The notes below the pieces were generated by a model. That model saw only the letters and a list, made by a program, of their open reading frames with translations. It ran no database searches and was not told the origin of the DNA. Positions 1-10,209 of a stretch of 64,000 nt of DNA are shown one piece after another. A program made the position numbers and the translations under genes. The DNA is from Excoecaria cochinchinensis (taxonomy: Eukaryota > Streptophyta > Magnoliopsida > Malpighiales > Euphorbiaceae). The stretch is taken from contig CANTUQ010000037.1 in NCBI GenBank assembly GCA_947683425.1, positions 4,464,001 to 4,528,000 of the forward strand, in the 5' to 3' direction. The first letter of the stretch is position 1. Every line of letters starts with the position of its first letter.

Positions 1-76
1 TTTATAAATTGCTTGATGCTTGTTTTTATAAGTTAATGAAGTTGGGAAAAGGTTTAAAAGAAAAAAGATGTTATAA

Positions 77-922
77 GCAGAAAGACAATCAGCTGCCAAA
101 GCTGAAATTACACAATTAAGGGGAGACCAATGTTATTAAAACCGGACCGGATATAGAACCGGCAAGGCTGAGGGTTCGTGGTTCGACCGGTTCGACCGGG
201 TTCAACCGGATTTTTTTCTATTTTTTAAAATATTATTAATTAGTATAATTTTTATAAATACTACTACTCAAATAAAAAAAATCCATCAAAATATTTAGTA
301 TATATCACAAATATACTAATAATAATATTTTTTTCATCTTTTATTTTTTTTAAAAAAATTATTATTTGATTAATTTAAAAATTAAATAATTTAATAACTT
401 TAGGTGAAATTAAAGAAAAGGGTAAACAATTATTTTTAAGTTAACCAAATTTAATAATTTATTCAATTTTTATTCTATTATATTTTATTAAATTATTAAA
501 CCATTATATTATTTTTATTAAATCCAAAGGTAATTAAATAGTAAAAAAATCAATTATTTGCTAAATAAAACTTATTAGATTATTTATTTTTTATTTTTAT
601 GAAAATAGTGCTAATTTTTATTAATTATTTTAAATTAAAAGCATTTTTTAAAAAAAATAAAAATAAAAATATATAATAAATTGTTGACCGGTTTTTGACC
701 GGTTCTAGCCGGTTTTTTCCGGTTCAATCCGGTTTTTTCCCAGTCCGGTTTCCTGGTGTTGAACCGACCGGTTTGCCAACCGGTTCGCGGCTGAACCGGT
801 TGAACCGGCCGGTCCGGTCCGGTTTCAATAACCATGGGGGAGACAACTCCCAAAACTTAATATCTGACAAGAATAAGGGAAGGGCGCCAACAAATGCGCA
901 ACTTGCTTCGCTTATCTTCTAA
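77..922 (+). pseudogene. Coding exon tail split by a hAT-type MITE
   Basis: Codons at 77-127 (17 residues, reading AERQSAAKAEITQLRGD) and 845-922 (25 residues plus TAA, ending APTNAQLASLIF) join in one frame once the MITE at 128-836 and one 8-bp target copy are removed. A possible 3' splice site (aagcag) lies at 76-80, so the exon may start at 81. The amphipathic, coiled-coil-like composition fits a protein C-terminus, but I do not recognise the family. The insertion plus duplicated target is 717 bp, a multiple of three, yet it brings stop codons, so the original C-terminus is lost. The upstream exons lie outside the window. The reading is an inference from frame continuity. Confidence 0.4.
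128..836 (+). mobile_element. hAT-type MITE, copy 1 (709 bp)
   Basis: The terminal inverted repeats are CAATGTTATTAAAACCGG at the left and GGTTTCAATAACCATG at the right, each followed inward by many ACCGG/CCGGT motifs. The element is flanked by a perfect 8-bp target duplication, GGGGAGAC, at 120-127 and 837-844. An 8-bp duplication is characteristic of the hAT superfamily. There is no transposase, and the core is very AT-rich. A second copy in the opposite orientation lies at 49347-50021. Confidence 0.88.
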
Positions 923-1049
923 CAAGAGCAAATGTATGAATGATTTACTGTACAACAATCTTTACACTCCGAGAAAACTTGTGAATTTACCAATATATTT
1001 GACAAAATACAATATTAGTTGTTTCATTCATGATGTTTCCCTTTCCTCT

Positions 1050-1307
1050 ATGGCCAAATTTTACTGCTTTTCTTCATCCACCCTCCGTACATTGCCCGCC
1101 AAGAAAGGCTCCGATAAATTCCACCGGACTTCTGGTTCTCTTCATTGCTTCGATTATTTTATTATTGATTTGAATTCTATTATTTTAACATTTCAATTAC
1201 TCTTACAGGTACAACGGGTTGATCGCGTTTTTCTCCCCGCTGCAGATGTAACGGCGCTCATTGTTGAACACAGAAGCAGGGAGCATGGAATCATGACCCA
1301 AATATGA
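1050..1307 (+). CDS. Weak small-gene candidate
   Basis: An open frame starts at an ATG at 1050 (MAKFYCFSSS...) and ends in VEHRSREHGIMTQI before TGA. It is less AT-rich than its surroundings except for an AT-rich middle (about 1136-1209) that has GT...AG borders (ctgGTTCTC, cttacAG). It may be two exons and an intron. Removing the intron changes the frame: one spliced frame stays open from the first block through VDRVFLPAADVTALI, while the frame of the ATG stops. I recognise no domain. It could be a gene fragment or chance. Confidence 0.22.
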   Translation: MAKFYCFSSSTLRTLPAKKGSDKFHRTSGSLHCFDYFIIDLNSIILTFQLLLQVQRVDRVFLPAADVTALIVEHRSREHGIMTQI

Positions 1308-1413
1308 ATTCATGTTTTTAAAATATTAAATCTGTTTTGTTGAGCACAGAAGCAGGGAGCATGGAATCATGACCCAAATATGAATTCATGTTTTTAAAAT
1401 ATTAAATCTGTTT
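1261..1413 (+). repeat. 76 bp direct tandem duplication
   Basis: Two adjacent copies of about 76 bp (1261-1336 and 1337-1412) are almost identical. Both contain CAGAAGCAGGGAGCATGG and end in AAATCTGTTTT. The first copy contains the stop codon of the candidate frame ending at 1307. The near-identity points to a recent duplication. Confidence 0.85.
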
Positions 1414-1757
1414 TGTATATAGCTAAACACTTAAGATTTGTAATAGATATTACTTATGTCTGCCTTTTATTGAGGGGTAAGTATGAACTGCTTAATCGAT
1501 CAATTAATAATTTTATTGTTCAGTTTATTAAATTCGGTTAATCGTCGTATCGATTTTGATTTTTAATCTATAGTTAACCATTAAAAAATTTTAAATATAA
1601 ATTTAATAAATTATATAATTTGTAATGTTATTTTTAATATTTTAAAATGCTTTAAAAATGAAAAATACAAATCTAATATAAAACACATTAAAAAAAATCA
1701 AAAGAAGAATAAAATTTTCATAATTAATTATAAAAATTGAATATATTTAATATGAAA
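1414..1757. repeat. Left arm of a MITE-like repeat interrupted by the copia element
   Basis: This AT-rich stretch has CGGTTAATCG and TAGTTAACC motifs and an edge-like GAGGGGTAAGTATG near 1473. The matching style of sequence (CGGTTAATC, TTCGGTTAACC) continues right of the copia at about 42655-42800. The copia therefore probably landed inside an older non-autonomous element. The termini are degenerate and I could not confirm the outer duplication. Confidence 0.4.
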
Positions 1758-1762
1758 CTAAC

Positions 1763-2184
1763 TGAATGGAAAAATATAATACAGGTAATATTCACAATAT
1801 GGTACCTAAATCTTGTAGTGCGGAACTATTGTGGAAGCGATTACAATGATCTCTTTTGTGTCACTTGCCTGACTTTTACCCACTTGTTTTATAACAGCAA
1901 TTTTCACGGTCTAAATGCCCTTTGGAGATTTTTGTTTAGAGTGTTTCATTTTTTCTTTACGCTTAATGCGTTATTAAATGTCATTAAGCATCATGCGCTA
2001 TATGTGAACAATCTAACTTCTTATTGTCTATTTATATTATCCTAAAACTAAAGATCAATCTCTAGTTTAATTAACTCTTTTTGAGATAGGATTACATAAT
2101 TCTTATAAGATAAAAATACTTAATCTTATCTTGATATGAAACTCTATCCATATTTAGAGTTATAGGCGTAGCCAAACTCTATCA
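1763..2184 (-). repeat. 3' LTR of the nested copia element
   Basis: Collinear with 42047-42477. On the minus strand it starts TGATAGAGTTTGGC and ends CCATTCA. A purine-rich GAGTGAGAGA directly precedes it on the minus strand and fits a polypurine tract. The left edge abuts the CTAAC target copy. Confidence 0.85.
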
Positions 2185-3118
2185 TCTCTCACTCGCATAT
2201 AACGGAATAACTTTCAGTCATAATCTCCAGTTATAGAAGTAGATAGACCGTATGACTAGCATACCTCGAGAGTATTAGCATTATACATCGAATAAGGATA
2301 TATAGCATCTCGAAAAATAAGATTCTCTTTTCAACTTATGCCTAACCCCAAATGGCCTTCTCACATTCATTATTTTAACTTATAATCTCATAAAACAACT
2401 TTCATGTTCACTATTATGTCTCTAGTATGGAAATTATAATAGGTATGCCGATGAACCACGAACCAATTGAATGTGATGAAAAGGCTATCTTTCCCTCTTA
2501 TTATATGTCGTCCATTATGATTCAACTCATTTTTCTAGCTAGATTCACCAGGCTGAATTATTTCATGGCGTTTTGAAGACTAACTAAGCTAGCCACACCA
2601 AACCATACTTCAGGAATAAGTTAAGGGTCCTAAGAGTCGAAATTCAAATAAAGTCTCACAAAAGGGAAAGTTGAGATCAATAATATTAAATTCTCATTCC
2701 TTGATCACTTAAGTACACACGATATAAAACATGTGTTATGATGTTCTTTCCTTCCCTTAAAGAAGTGCATTGTCTTATATTTTAAAAAATACATAATACT
2801 GTACAGAAACTTAAGGTTGCGATGCACCGAAGCATCTAACTATAGTCCGCTTACTTAAGGACTACTTCTAGTTTTTTGGACAGAATATGGTAGTTATGTT
2901 TAACTTACCATAGGATTCCATTTAATCCTTATTTGGATCTTATGTCTTTATCTCACTCTTTAACAAGATTAATCTTGTAATTTCTGTAAGACGACACTTT
3001 TATTTTGAACAGGCTCTCAATCATTATTTTATGTTCAAAATTTGCCTCATCTTAGTTTTTGTCAACTTATTTACAAAACCAAGGTAAACACTCTTGTGAG
3101 TGGGTTACTTTTTTGTTC
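2185..3118 (-). other. 3' non-coding internal region of the copia element
   Basis: This stretch lies between the inserted solo LTR and the copia 3' LTR. On the minus strand it should follow directly after 27779, with one GACAT copy removed. I see no open frame of note. A non-coding tail of about 1 kb after RNase H is long for copia. Confidence 0.55.
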
Positions 3119-3805
3119 GACATTGTAACACCTCTTGCCAGTACGTTGTAAACCATACTATAGCATGGCAGGCTCACAAATGGCAAGCGGAGGGTGTCAC
3201 CAAAGCAATTTCATTTCAACCTTGTTAATATACAATAATAACCGAAATTATAAAATTTCTCTTCACTATTTAACATCATGCATATTTCTTGTAATAAAAT
3301 ACATAATTAGCTTTACATAACAAACGTTGACTTATATACATATTGTTCATATTATAGTTGAAGATACATCTATATATAACAAAAAGGTTACATTTACACA
3401 ATTATTACATAATACAAAACCTACATCCAAATGCTTCTATGTTTGTGTTGGCCTTTGTTGATGTGAGGCGTCCTTGGTTATAATCCTACCTTCAATACCT
3501 ATATGGATGGAACATCCGTGCTAAGCATATAGCTTTGTGGGGAACAAACATGATATGGACGACCACTCATAATAGTCGTCATCAATCACAGAAACATGAT
3601 CTTATACACATACATTCATGCATCTGTATTCAAAGGTAAATCATATCATGTATTTACCACATTCATAACAGGTCTTATGATACAATTCAAAAACATATCA
3701 TGTAAACATATCTTATAGTTATCAAATTTATAACGGGTCATATTGCACAAAACTAAGATCGCCTGCTCTCTTATGAGTGTGGATAAGTGGGAGATTACCT
3801 AAGTT

Positions 3806-3902
3806 GGCATCCCCGAAGGGAAGACTATCTGCCATCCCCGTAAGGAAGATTAACTGGCATCCCCGCATGGAAGTATTGCCGGCATCATCGTAGGGAAGTA
3901 TA
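3806..3902 (-). repeat. Short tandem repeat in the solo LTR
   Basis: About four degenerate copies of a unit near 30 bp built on GGCATCCCCG...GGGAAG. Such arrays are common in large plant gypsy LTRs. Confidence 0.6.
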
Positions 3903-4060
3903 TAATAAGACATGTTATTTCTAAGAGAAGACACCAAACGGGTGCCAAGTTCAGGTAGCTGCATCAGGCTCCCTGTAACGACCCAAAATACCCCCCTAAT
4001 CATATTTGCACATATTTCGGAGGAATTAAGGTGCTAAATGTGCATGATTGGTAGTGTATG

Positions 4061-4980
4061 TGATGCGTGCACAGGGGGGTCAACCCATCATGACAATCCT
4101 ACACAGGCCGAATTGTGGAAGCTATGGAGATTCAAGAGAGAGTTGAGCCAAATTGTGCTATATCTAATCCAATGGGGCCAAATGCAAAAGATGGGCTTCA
4201 ATTGTGCTTGATTAATTATTTCAATCTCAAAGAGTAGCTTTAGGCTGCCCAAGGGGCTTATTTTATTATGTTGAACTTGTTTTATTTTAATTATTTAGTT
4301 GGACCCTCATATAGCTTAATAGGCTTATTTTAAGTGAGTTGGGCTTACTTTAGCTTGGGCTCATTTAATTTAATTATTTTAGGCTTGTGGGTTGTTGTAT
4401 TTTAGAGTTAATAAGTTTGGGCTTTAGTTATTTGGTGGGAGACCCATGTGTTAGGTGGCCATGTGTTAGGTGGCCTTTTGACTTATTTAGGGTTTGGTGG
4501 GAGGCCCATGTGTTAGGTGGCCTTTTGACTTATTTAGGGTTTGGTGGGAGGCCCATGTGTTAGGTGGCCTTTTGACTTATTTAGGGTTTGGTGGGAGGCC
4601 CATGTGTTAGGTGGCCATGTGTTAGGTGGACTTTTGACTTATCTAGGGTTACCTACATTTTGGGGGCTATAAATACCTCATTATAAGTTGTAAAAGGCAG
4701 ATTTTAAACACTTTTGAATACCATCATTTGGCTTGGCCGAATTTTCTTCATTGGAGAGGAAAGCTTGTCTTCTTCTTTTGCATCAAGAACTTAAATTCTT
4801 ATCAAGGTATTTACTTTGTGGCGAATTCTGTTCTTGTGTTTTTAAATCAATCTATTATAAGCGTTTCCATTCACATGTTGTTTGGGGGTTCTTTAGATTG
4901 GGAGTTTCTTCTTGTTTATGTTCATACCATATTGTGTGTTTAAGGGGTTTCGGGTTCTCTAGCCTTGGGGTTCCGCATCA
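4061..4980 (+). repeat. 5' LTR of element A (920 bp)
   Basis: A TATA-like CTATAAATACC lies near 4667. Four copies of a ~47-62 bp unit (GGTGGGAGGCCCATGTG...) occupy 4434-4650, against three copies in the 3' LTR. This difference explains about 79 bp of extra length and shows copy-number change after or during insertion. Confidence 0.85.
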
Positions 4981-5332
4981 TTTGGTGTCAGAGCTTGGAT
5001 TAGGATAAATTCTTATTTATCTTGTGTTAATTTGCTACTCTATTGTTTTATTTTCATTAGAACAAGATAATTCCACGTTGTTAAATTTGCAATCTTATTC
5101 TTATCAATTTTGTGTTCTTCTTTATTTTTGAAGTTGTTCTTTTGTGCTCTTCTTTGTTCCTACATCAGATCTTGTGTTTGATGTTTTAAGTTTTAAAAAA
5201 AAAAACCGTTGGTACTATTCACGTTACTGTTCATAGTATTATTCACAGTACTGTTCATCCGAATTAAAAAAAAAAAAGAAAAGTCAGCATTGAGATAAAG
5301 CTAGGAAAGAAAAATCACAAAGAAACAAAAAT

Positions 5333-5725
5333 TTAGATTTGGTCATACTTTGAATTTGGAGATTAATTTGAAAAGTCAAAGTGAATATTTATAGGTAGTT
5401 GTCATTCTTGACTTTCTTTGATTTCTTGTCTTTACATCCATTGTATCAAAATTGACTTTTCCATTAGGGAAATACCAAAATTCAGATTTGTCATACTTTG
5501 AATTTGAAAATTAATTTGAAAATTCAAAGTGGTAATTTATGGGTAGGTGTCATTTTTTACTTTCTTTGATTTCTTGTCTTCACATCCATTGTATCAAAAT
5601 TGACTTTTCTATTAGGGAAATACCAAAATTCAGATTTGTCATACTTTGAATGTGAAAATTAATTTGAAAAGCCAAAGTGGCAATTTGTTGGTAGGCGTCA
5701 TTCTTGACTTTCTTTGTTAAGTGTT
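5333..5725 (+). repeat. Three 148 bp tandem repeats in the leader of element A
   Basis: TCATACTTTGAAT recurs at 5343, 5491 and 5639, an exact spacing of 148 bp. Each unit also contains GACTTTCTTTG and most have TGTATCAAAATTGAC. The array sits between the primer site and the open frame, where packaging or dimer signals would lie. Confidence 0.8.
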
Positions 5726-5860
5726 TTCATTGCATTCTCATTTAAATTTGTTGAATTGTGAATCATCTTGACTTGGAATTAAATTCAGAAGTGCAACTGA
5801 GGACAGTAAGCTCGAGTGAAAAAAGGCTTGAGTGTGTAAGCTTAGAAGAGGGTAAAAGCC

Positions 5861-6796
5861 ATGTTTAGTGAAACACGGGTGGAGTGCAATATTTTGAGTG
5901 AAACACGTGAGGGAGTGAATTGTGAGGTCTTTTTATTCCCTATTAACATTTATTTGCAGTTTATAAATCAAGTCGAGAAAGGGAAAGAAAGGAGACAATT
6001 TTTTGAGGAAGAAGATGAAAACGTGCCTAATGTGAAGATCATGTACAAAACAATCATGAGTGAGTTTAAGAAGTTAAATTCCAGGATGGATCAGATGGCA
6101 GAGAGAATGGATGAGTCTACTAGAATCCAAAATCGAAGTAGATTAATTGACCGTCAAAGGAATAGGGAAGAATCTAAAGATATGAAATTGCGGTTTAAAC
6201 AACTATTTAGACAGCTAGATAAGTGTTTAAAAAGGGAGAGAAGAAAGAAAGAGGAAGTTGCAATGAAAGAAATTATATGTGAAGCTGAAAGAGATGCTAT
6301 AGATTTATATGCTGATGAGATTGTCAATGAGGAAGATAAAAGTGAAAGTGTAGATGTTGCTGCTGTGAGTGAAAATGAAGAAGATTGTGAAAAGGAAGAT
6401 GTTTGTTTAGTTGAGATGGAAGATCAACATGTTATGAGTGATCCTGTAGTGCTTAAGGAGGTTGAGTTGAACATGGAGCGAGAAGAAAATCATGACCAGA
6501 AAATTGTTGTATTGAATAATCATTTTTTTCCTAGTGTTTTTGTTAAATTGCAGGGACATGATGAGTCCTCAGTTGAAGAAGCATTCATTTTATTTGCACC
6601 TATTCAGAAGATCTTATATGAGGATGAATTTATTTTACAAGTGCCAATTCCCAACTTGAACAAGACAAAGATTCGAGGACGAATCTTTTCTAAAGAGGGA
6701 GGGGATGATGCGTGCACAGGGGGGTCAATCCATCATGGCAATCCTACACAGGCCGAATTGTGGAAGCTATGGAGATTCAAAAGAGAGTTGAGCTAA
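5861..6796 (+). CDS. Gag-like protein of element A reading into the 3' LTR (311 aa)
   Basis: The single uninterrupted frame of element A. Residues ~60-150 are highly charged and predicted coiled-coil (KKLNSRMDQMAERMDES..., then KRERRKKEE), and ~150-210 are acidic. There is no zinc knuckle, protease or RT motif. The last part (LNKTKIRGRIFSKEGGDD) resembles the C-terminal tail of pol in the gypsy element at 28525 (INPCEE, stop, GDDVSTT), after which the frame continues about 30 residues into the LTR. It therefore looks like a gag-type start fused to a pol tail by internal deletion. The ATG at 5861 is the first in frame. The ATG at 6050 (MSEFKKLNSRMDQ) would better match the gag start of the related element. 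Function is inferred from position only. Confidence 0.6.
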   Translation: MFSETRVECNILSETREGVNCEVFLFPINIYLQFINQVEKGKERRQFFEEEDENVPNVKIMYKTIMSEFKKLNSRMDQMAERMDESTRIQNRSRLIDRQRNREESKDMKLRFKQLFRQLDKCLKRERRKKEEVAMKEIICEAERDAIDLYADEIVNEEDKSESVDVAAVSENEEDCEKEDVCLVEMEDQHVMSDPVVLKEVELNMEREENHDQKIVVLNNHFFPSVFVKLQGHDESSVEEAFILFAPIQKILYEDEFILQVPIPNLNKTKIRGRIFSKEGGDDACTGGSIHHGNPTQAELWKLWRFKRELS

Positions 6797-7546
6797 ATTG
6801 TGCTATATCTAATCCAATGGGGCCAAATGCAAAAGATGGGCTTCAATTGTGCTTGATTAATTATTTCAATCTCAAAGAGTAGCTTTAGGCTACCCAAGGG
6901 GCTTATTTTATTATGTTGAACTTGTTTTGTTTTAATTATTTAGTTGGACCCTCATATAGCTTAATAGGCTACTTTTAAGTGAGTTGGGCTTACTTTAGCT
7001 TGGGCTCATTTAATTTAATTATTTTAGGCTTGTGGGCTATATTTTAGAGTTAATAAGTTTGGACTTTAGTTATTTGGTGGGAGGCCCATGTGTTAGGTGG
7101 CCTTTTGACTTATTTAGGGTTTAGTGGGAGACCCATGTGTTAGGTGGCCTTTTGACTTATTTAGGGTTTGGTGGGAGGCCCATGTGTTAGGTGGCCTTTT
7201 GACTTATTTAGGGTTATCTACCTTTTGGGGGCTATAAATACCTCATTATAAGTTATAAAAGGCAGATTTTAAACACTTTTGAATACCATCATTTGGCTTG
7301 GCCGAATTTTCTTCATTGGAGAGGAAAGCTTGTCTTCTTCTTTTGCATCAAGAACTTAAATTCTTATCAAGGTATTTACTTTGTGGCAAATTCTGTTCTT
7401 GTGTTTTTAAATCAATCTATTATAAGCGTTTCCATTCACATGTTGTTTGGGGGTTCTTTAGATTGGGAGTTTCTTCTTGTTCATGTTCATGCCATATTGT
7501 GTGTTTAAGGGGTTTCGGATTCTTTTTGCCTTGGGGTTCCGCATCA
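6706..7546 (+). repeat. 3' LTR of element A (841 bp)
   Basis: Nearly identical to 4061-4980 apart from the lost repeat unit at 7076-7215. It ends CCGCATCA, followed by GTATG. Confidence 0.88.
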
Positions 7547-8420
7547 GTATGTGTTAAAAAAGGACAAAATCGGTATTATTGTAAAAGTTTAACGCAAGCG
7601 ACACGTTGATTAATTATTAATTGTGGCTTAACTGTATTAAAAGAATTAGCTTTGAGGGTTAATTTATAAGTTTAACTTGTTTATATGGTAAAAGTGAAAA
7701 AAGAAGGAAAAAGGAGGATCATCTAGTAATTTTCCTCTAGTGGCCAATGATAAGTTAACATGTGATAGGAAATTGGGGGAGATATTTAAGAAGTGGAGGT
7801 CGGTATATAGAGGATTCACGAAGTTTTCTGCCCTTTCTTCCTCCTCTTCAGTTCTTGCTCTCTTATCCATCTTCCATGAATTGCTTAAGGAGATTGGAAG
7901 TTCTAAGGAAATTCATAGGTGTGATTTACTTGTAAAATTATAAGTTTCTACTTTCTTCTTCTTCTTACTTTTCTTTGGTGTGAATTTGGAGTTATTTGAA
8001 TTTATGTCAATTATAGTGATTTTCTGTTTTTAATTGTGATAATTTAGTGTTAAAGTCATGAATTGAGTTATCTTGAAGTGAGTGTTGGTTAAAAATAACC
8101 ATATATATGAATTTGGTTGCGAGTAATTTGAAGGTGGACTTAAATAATGATTTAGTGATTTTGAATGAGAAATTAGGTTGATTTTGATTGTGTAATTGAT
8201 AAAGTAAGTGTGATTGAGATGGTTAAATAGTTAAGTAATTGTGAAATAATGGTTAGAAAGGCTTATTGGAATGAGTTGGTTGTGTTGAGTTACAAACGAA
8301 GAGAATAGAATGAAACAGAGCATCATGTTTTACCAGAAAAGCACAGCTGTGTTTCGAAAAGCATAGTTGCATTTCGAAAGTATAGATGTGTTTCAGTGAA
8401 ATCTGATGAACACAGCCATA

Positions 8421-8757
8421 TCACATGGTGGTTAGAAAAGTCTAACCACCTTGTGATTGTGTCCAGAATTGAAGAATTTGGATTTTTTACGATCCACACA
8501 GGGGTGAAGATTCTCTGACCACCGTGTAGTGACCCTTACGGTGGGCAGGATTTCCCTGTCCGCCGTGTAAAATGCTTCTGTTTGATCAGTGATTCAGGTT
8601 TCGCTTGTTCACACGATGGTCAACCTTTTCTAACCACCGTTTGATGTCCCACACTGCGGGTAGGATTTCCCTGACCGCCGTATAAAATACTTCTGTTTGA
8701 CAATATTTGAATTCCAACTCTTCACACTGTGGGTAGGAATACCTTACCACAGTGTGA
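8421..8757 (+). repeat. Row of six imperfect hairpins in the B 5' LTR
   Basis: Six successive inverted repeats, each about 34-37 bp, start near 8421, 8494, 8535, 8610, 8650 and 8721. The theme is CACACGGTGGTCAG, a short loop, then CTGACCACCGTGTG. The first has 15-nt arms with one mismatch. The last pairs TCACACTGTGG with CCACAGTGTGA. The same row, in the same order, lies in the other LTR at 24614-24950. Confidence 0.75.
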
Positions 8758-9399
8758 CCTCTGTTTTCTGTATTCAGTTATGGATTTTGGCACCAAATGA
8801 ACTCTGAATTGGACCAGATTAATTAGAAAATTATTTGATAATATTAAAAGATATTTATTTAAATTTTATAGTGTTAAGTATGGGTTTGCATGGTCAGTTA
8901 CCTGATTTGAATTCGATTTGTTATCTGATCGGTATCTGATTTGTATCTGATCTATTGTTTGATTATATGTACTATGTCCTTACCCAGTATAATAGAATAT
9001 ATAGAACTACGTGGTTTTGATTCCCAACACCTAGGATACGTAGGAAGCTTCGAATACTATTCTAAGTTTGAACCAAATCATAGAAAGATTAATATGTCTA
9101 TAAGAGGTTTTTTGCATGTAAATGAATGTTATGATGAAAATGAATGTGATTTGTATGTATTGACATAGCATGAAGTTATAACAACTATTCTGTATACTTC
9201 TATTGTTCTATATACTTGTAATGAAGCCCTTTGAACATGAATAACTAATTTTGACTCAACATATTTACTGTTAATTTGACATGATTAAAAGCCTGTTTAG
9301 CCGGGTAATGGATACTGTTTTGTTGGCCCATTTGGTTTATTATTTCGGCACCATTTGGGTCATCTTCTGTCACTTAAATATAAATTAATTAAAATGTAC

Positions 9400-9570
9400 T
9401 GTAATTGTACCTTCAAGTACCCCTGTAATTATACCTTCGGGTATCCCTGTAATTGTACCTTCGGGTACCTCTGTAATATTACATTTAGGTACCCTTGTAA
9501 TTGTACATTCGAGTAACTTTGTAATTGTACCTCGGGTACCTCTTTAATTGTACCTACGGGTACCCCTGTT
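9400..9570 (+). repeat. ~24 bp tandem repeats in the B 5' LTR
   Basis: About seven copies of TGTAATTGTACCTTCGGGTA-like units ending in cccc. The 3' LTR has only about three copies at 25580-25650, so copy number differs between the LTRs of one element. Confidence 0.75.
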
Positions 9571-10209
9571 CAATACCTTTGGGAACTTTCTGTTCTGTAC
9601 TCCGGTTATCCATTTCCTTAGGGAAAAGCAACCAAACTAAAACAATGAAAATGTTCTCATGAAAGATAAGTTAGGTTGTTCAGCTTGAAATATAAATGTA
9701 CTTGGGAAGAACATATTATTTAAGCTTAAGAGATTTACTTGATGTTATTTGAATATTGTAGTAATGTACTGTACTCTTAAAAGATATGTTAATACGTTTA
9801 AATGGTATTATAATTTCATATATTCAAATATATAATTGTGGCATGCATTTGCCTTCAATGTGTGTGTTTTGATAATTGTATTGATTGGATGTTTATATGC
9901 TTGCCACTAAACTTTATATTTAATATGGATTCTAATCTGTGTAGGTGTAAAATTGAGAGTTATTGAAGGTTTATCTGCATAAAGGCTAGGCCAGCACAAG
10001 GACAGGATGAAATTTTATTATTAGAGTTAGGTTAGTCATGGATTATGTGCAAGAAATTGTACTTAACAATTGTATATGTTTGTTAATTGTAACATTGAAT
10101 AAGTATAGTAATGTTAAGAAAAGAAATTTTGTTATTTCGAATTAGCGAGATTCATGTTTTATGTGGCAATGCTTTATTACCCTCCTAAGGGGATAGTAGG
10201 GGTTTTACA

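Larger units (their letters stand above)
4061..7546 (+). mobile_element. Element A: small gag-like LTR retrotransposon (3.5 kb)
   Basis: Two LTRs, each starting TGATGCGTGC and ending CCGCATCA, flank a 1.7 kb interior. The target duplication GTATG is at 4056-4060 and 7547-7551. The primer site TTTGGTGTCAGAGCTTGG follows the 5' LTR, and the polypurine tract AAAGAGGGAGGGGA (6692-6705) precedes the 3' LTR. There is no protease, RT or integrase. LTR and leader sequence resemble the gypsy element at 28525-36061, so A is probably an internally deleted, non-autonomous relative that keeps one gag-like frame. Confidence 0.88.
3974..10209 (+). repeat. 5' LTR of element B, interrupted by element A
   Basis: The LTR parts are 3974-4060 and 7552-10209, about 2.75 kb in total. 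It aligns with 11923-12049 plus 23815-25874. The join across A reads gtagtgtatg/tgttaaaaaagg. The uninterrupted sequence is visible in the other LTR near 12000. Confidence 0.82.

Noticed and set aside
1737..2045. 102-codon open frame on the plus strand
   Set aside because: It lies across the edge and most of the copia 3' LTR, antisense to the element, and its counterpart in the other LTR is broken.
3124..3973. Possible separate plus-strand LTR starting TGTAACACC
   Set aside because: The GACAT pair at 3119 and 27774 and the GGTGTTACA ending on the minus strand show it is the 3' end of the minus-strand solo LTR.
8421..9570. CRISPR-like or bacterial repeat array
   Set aside because: The units are LTR minisatellites and hairpins within a plant retrotransposon, without unique spacers or cas genes.
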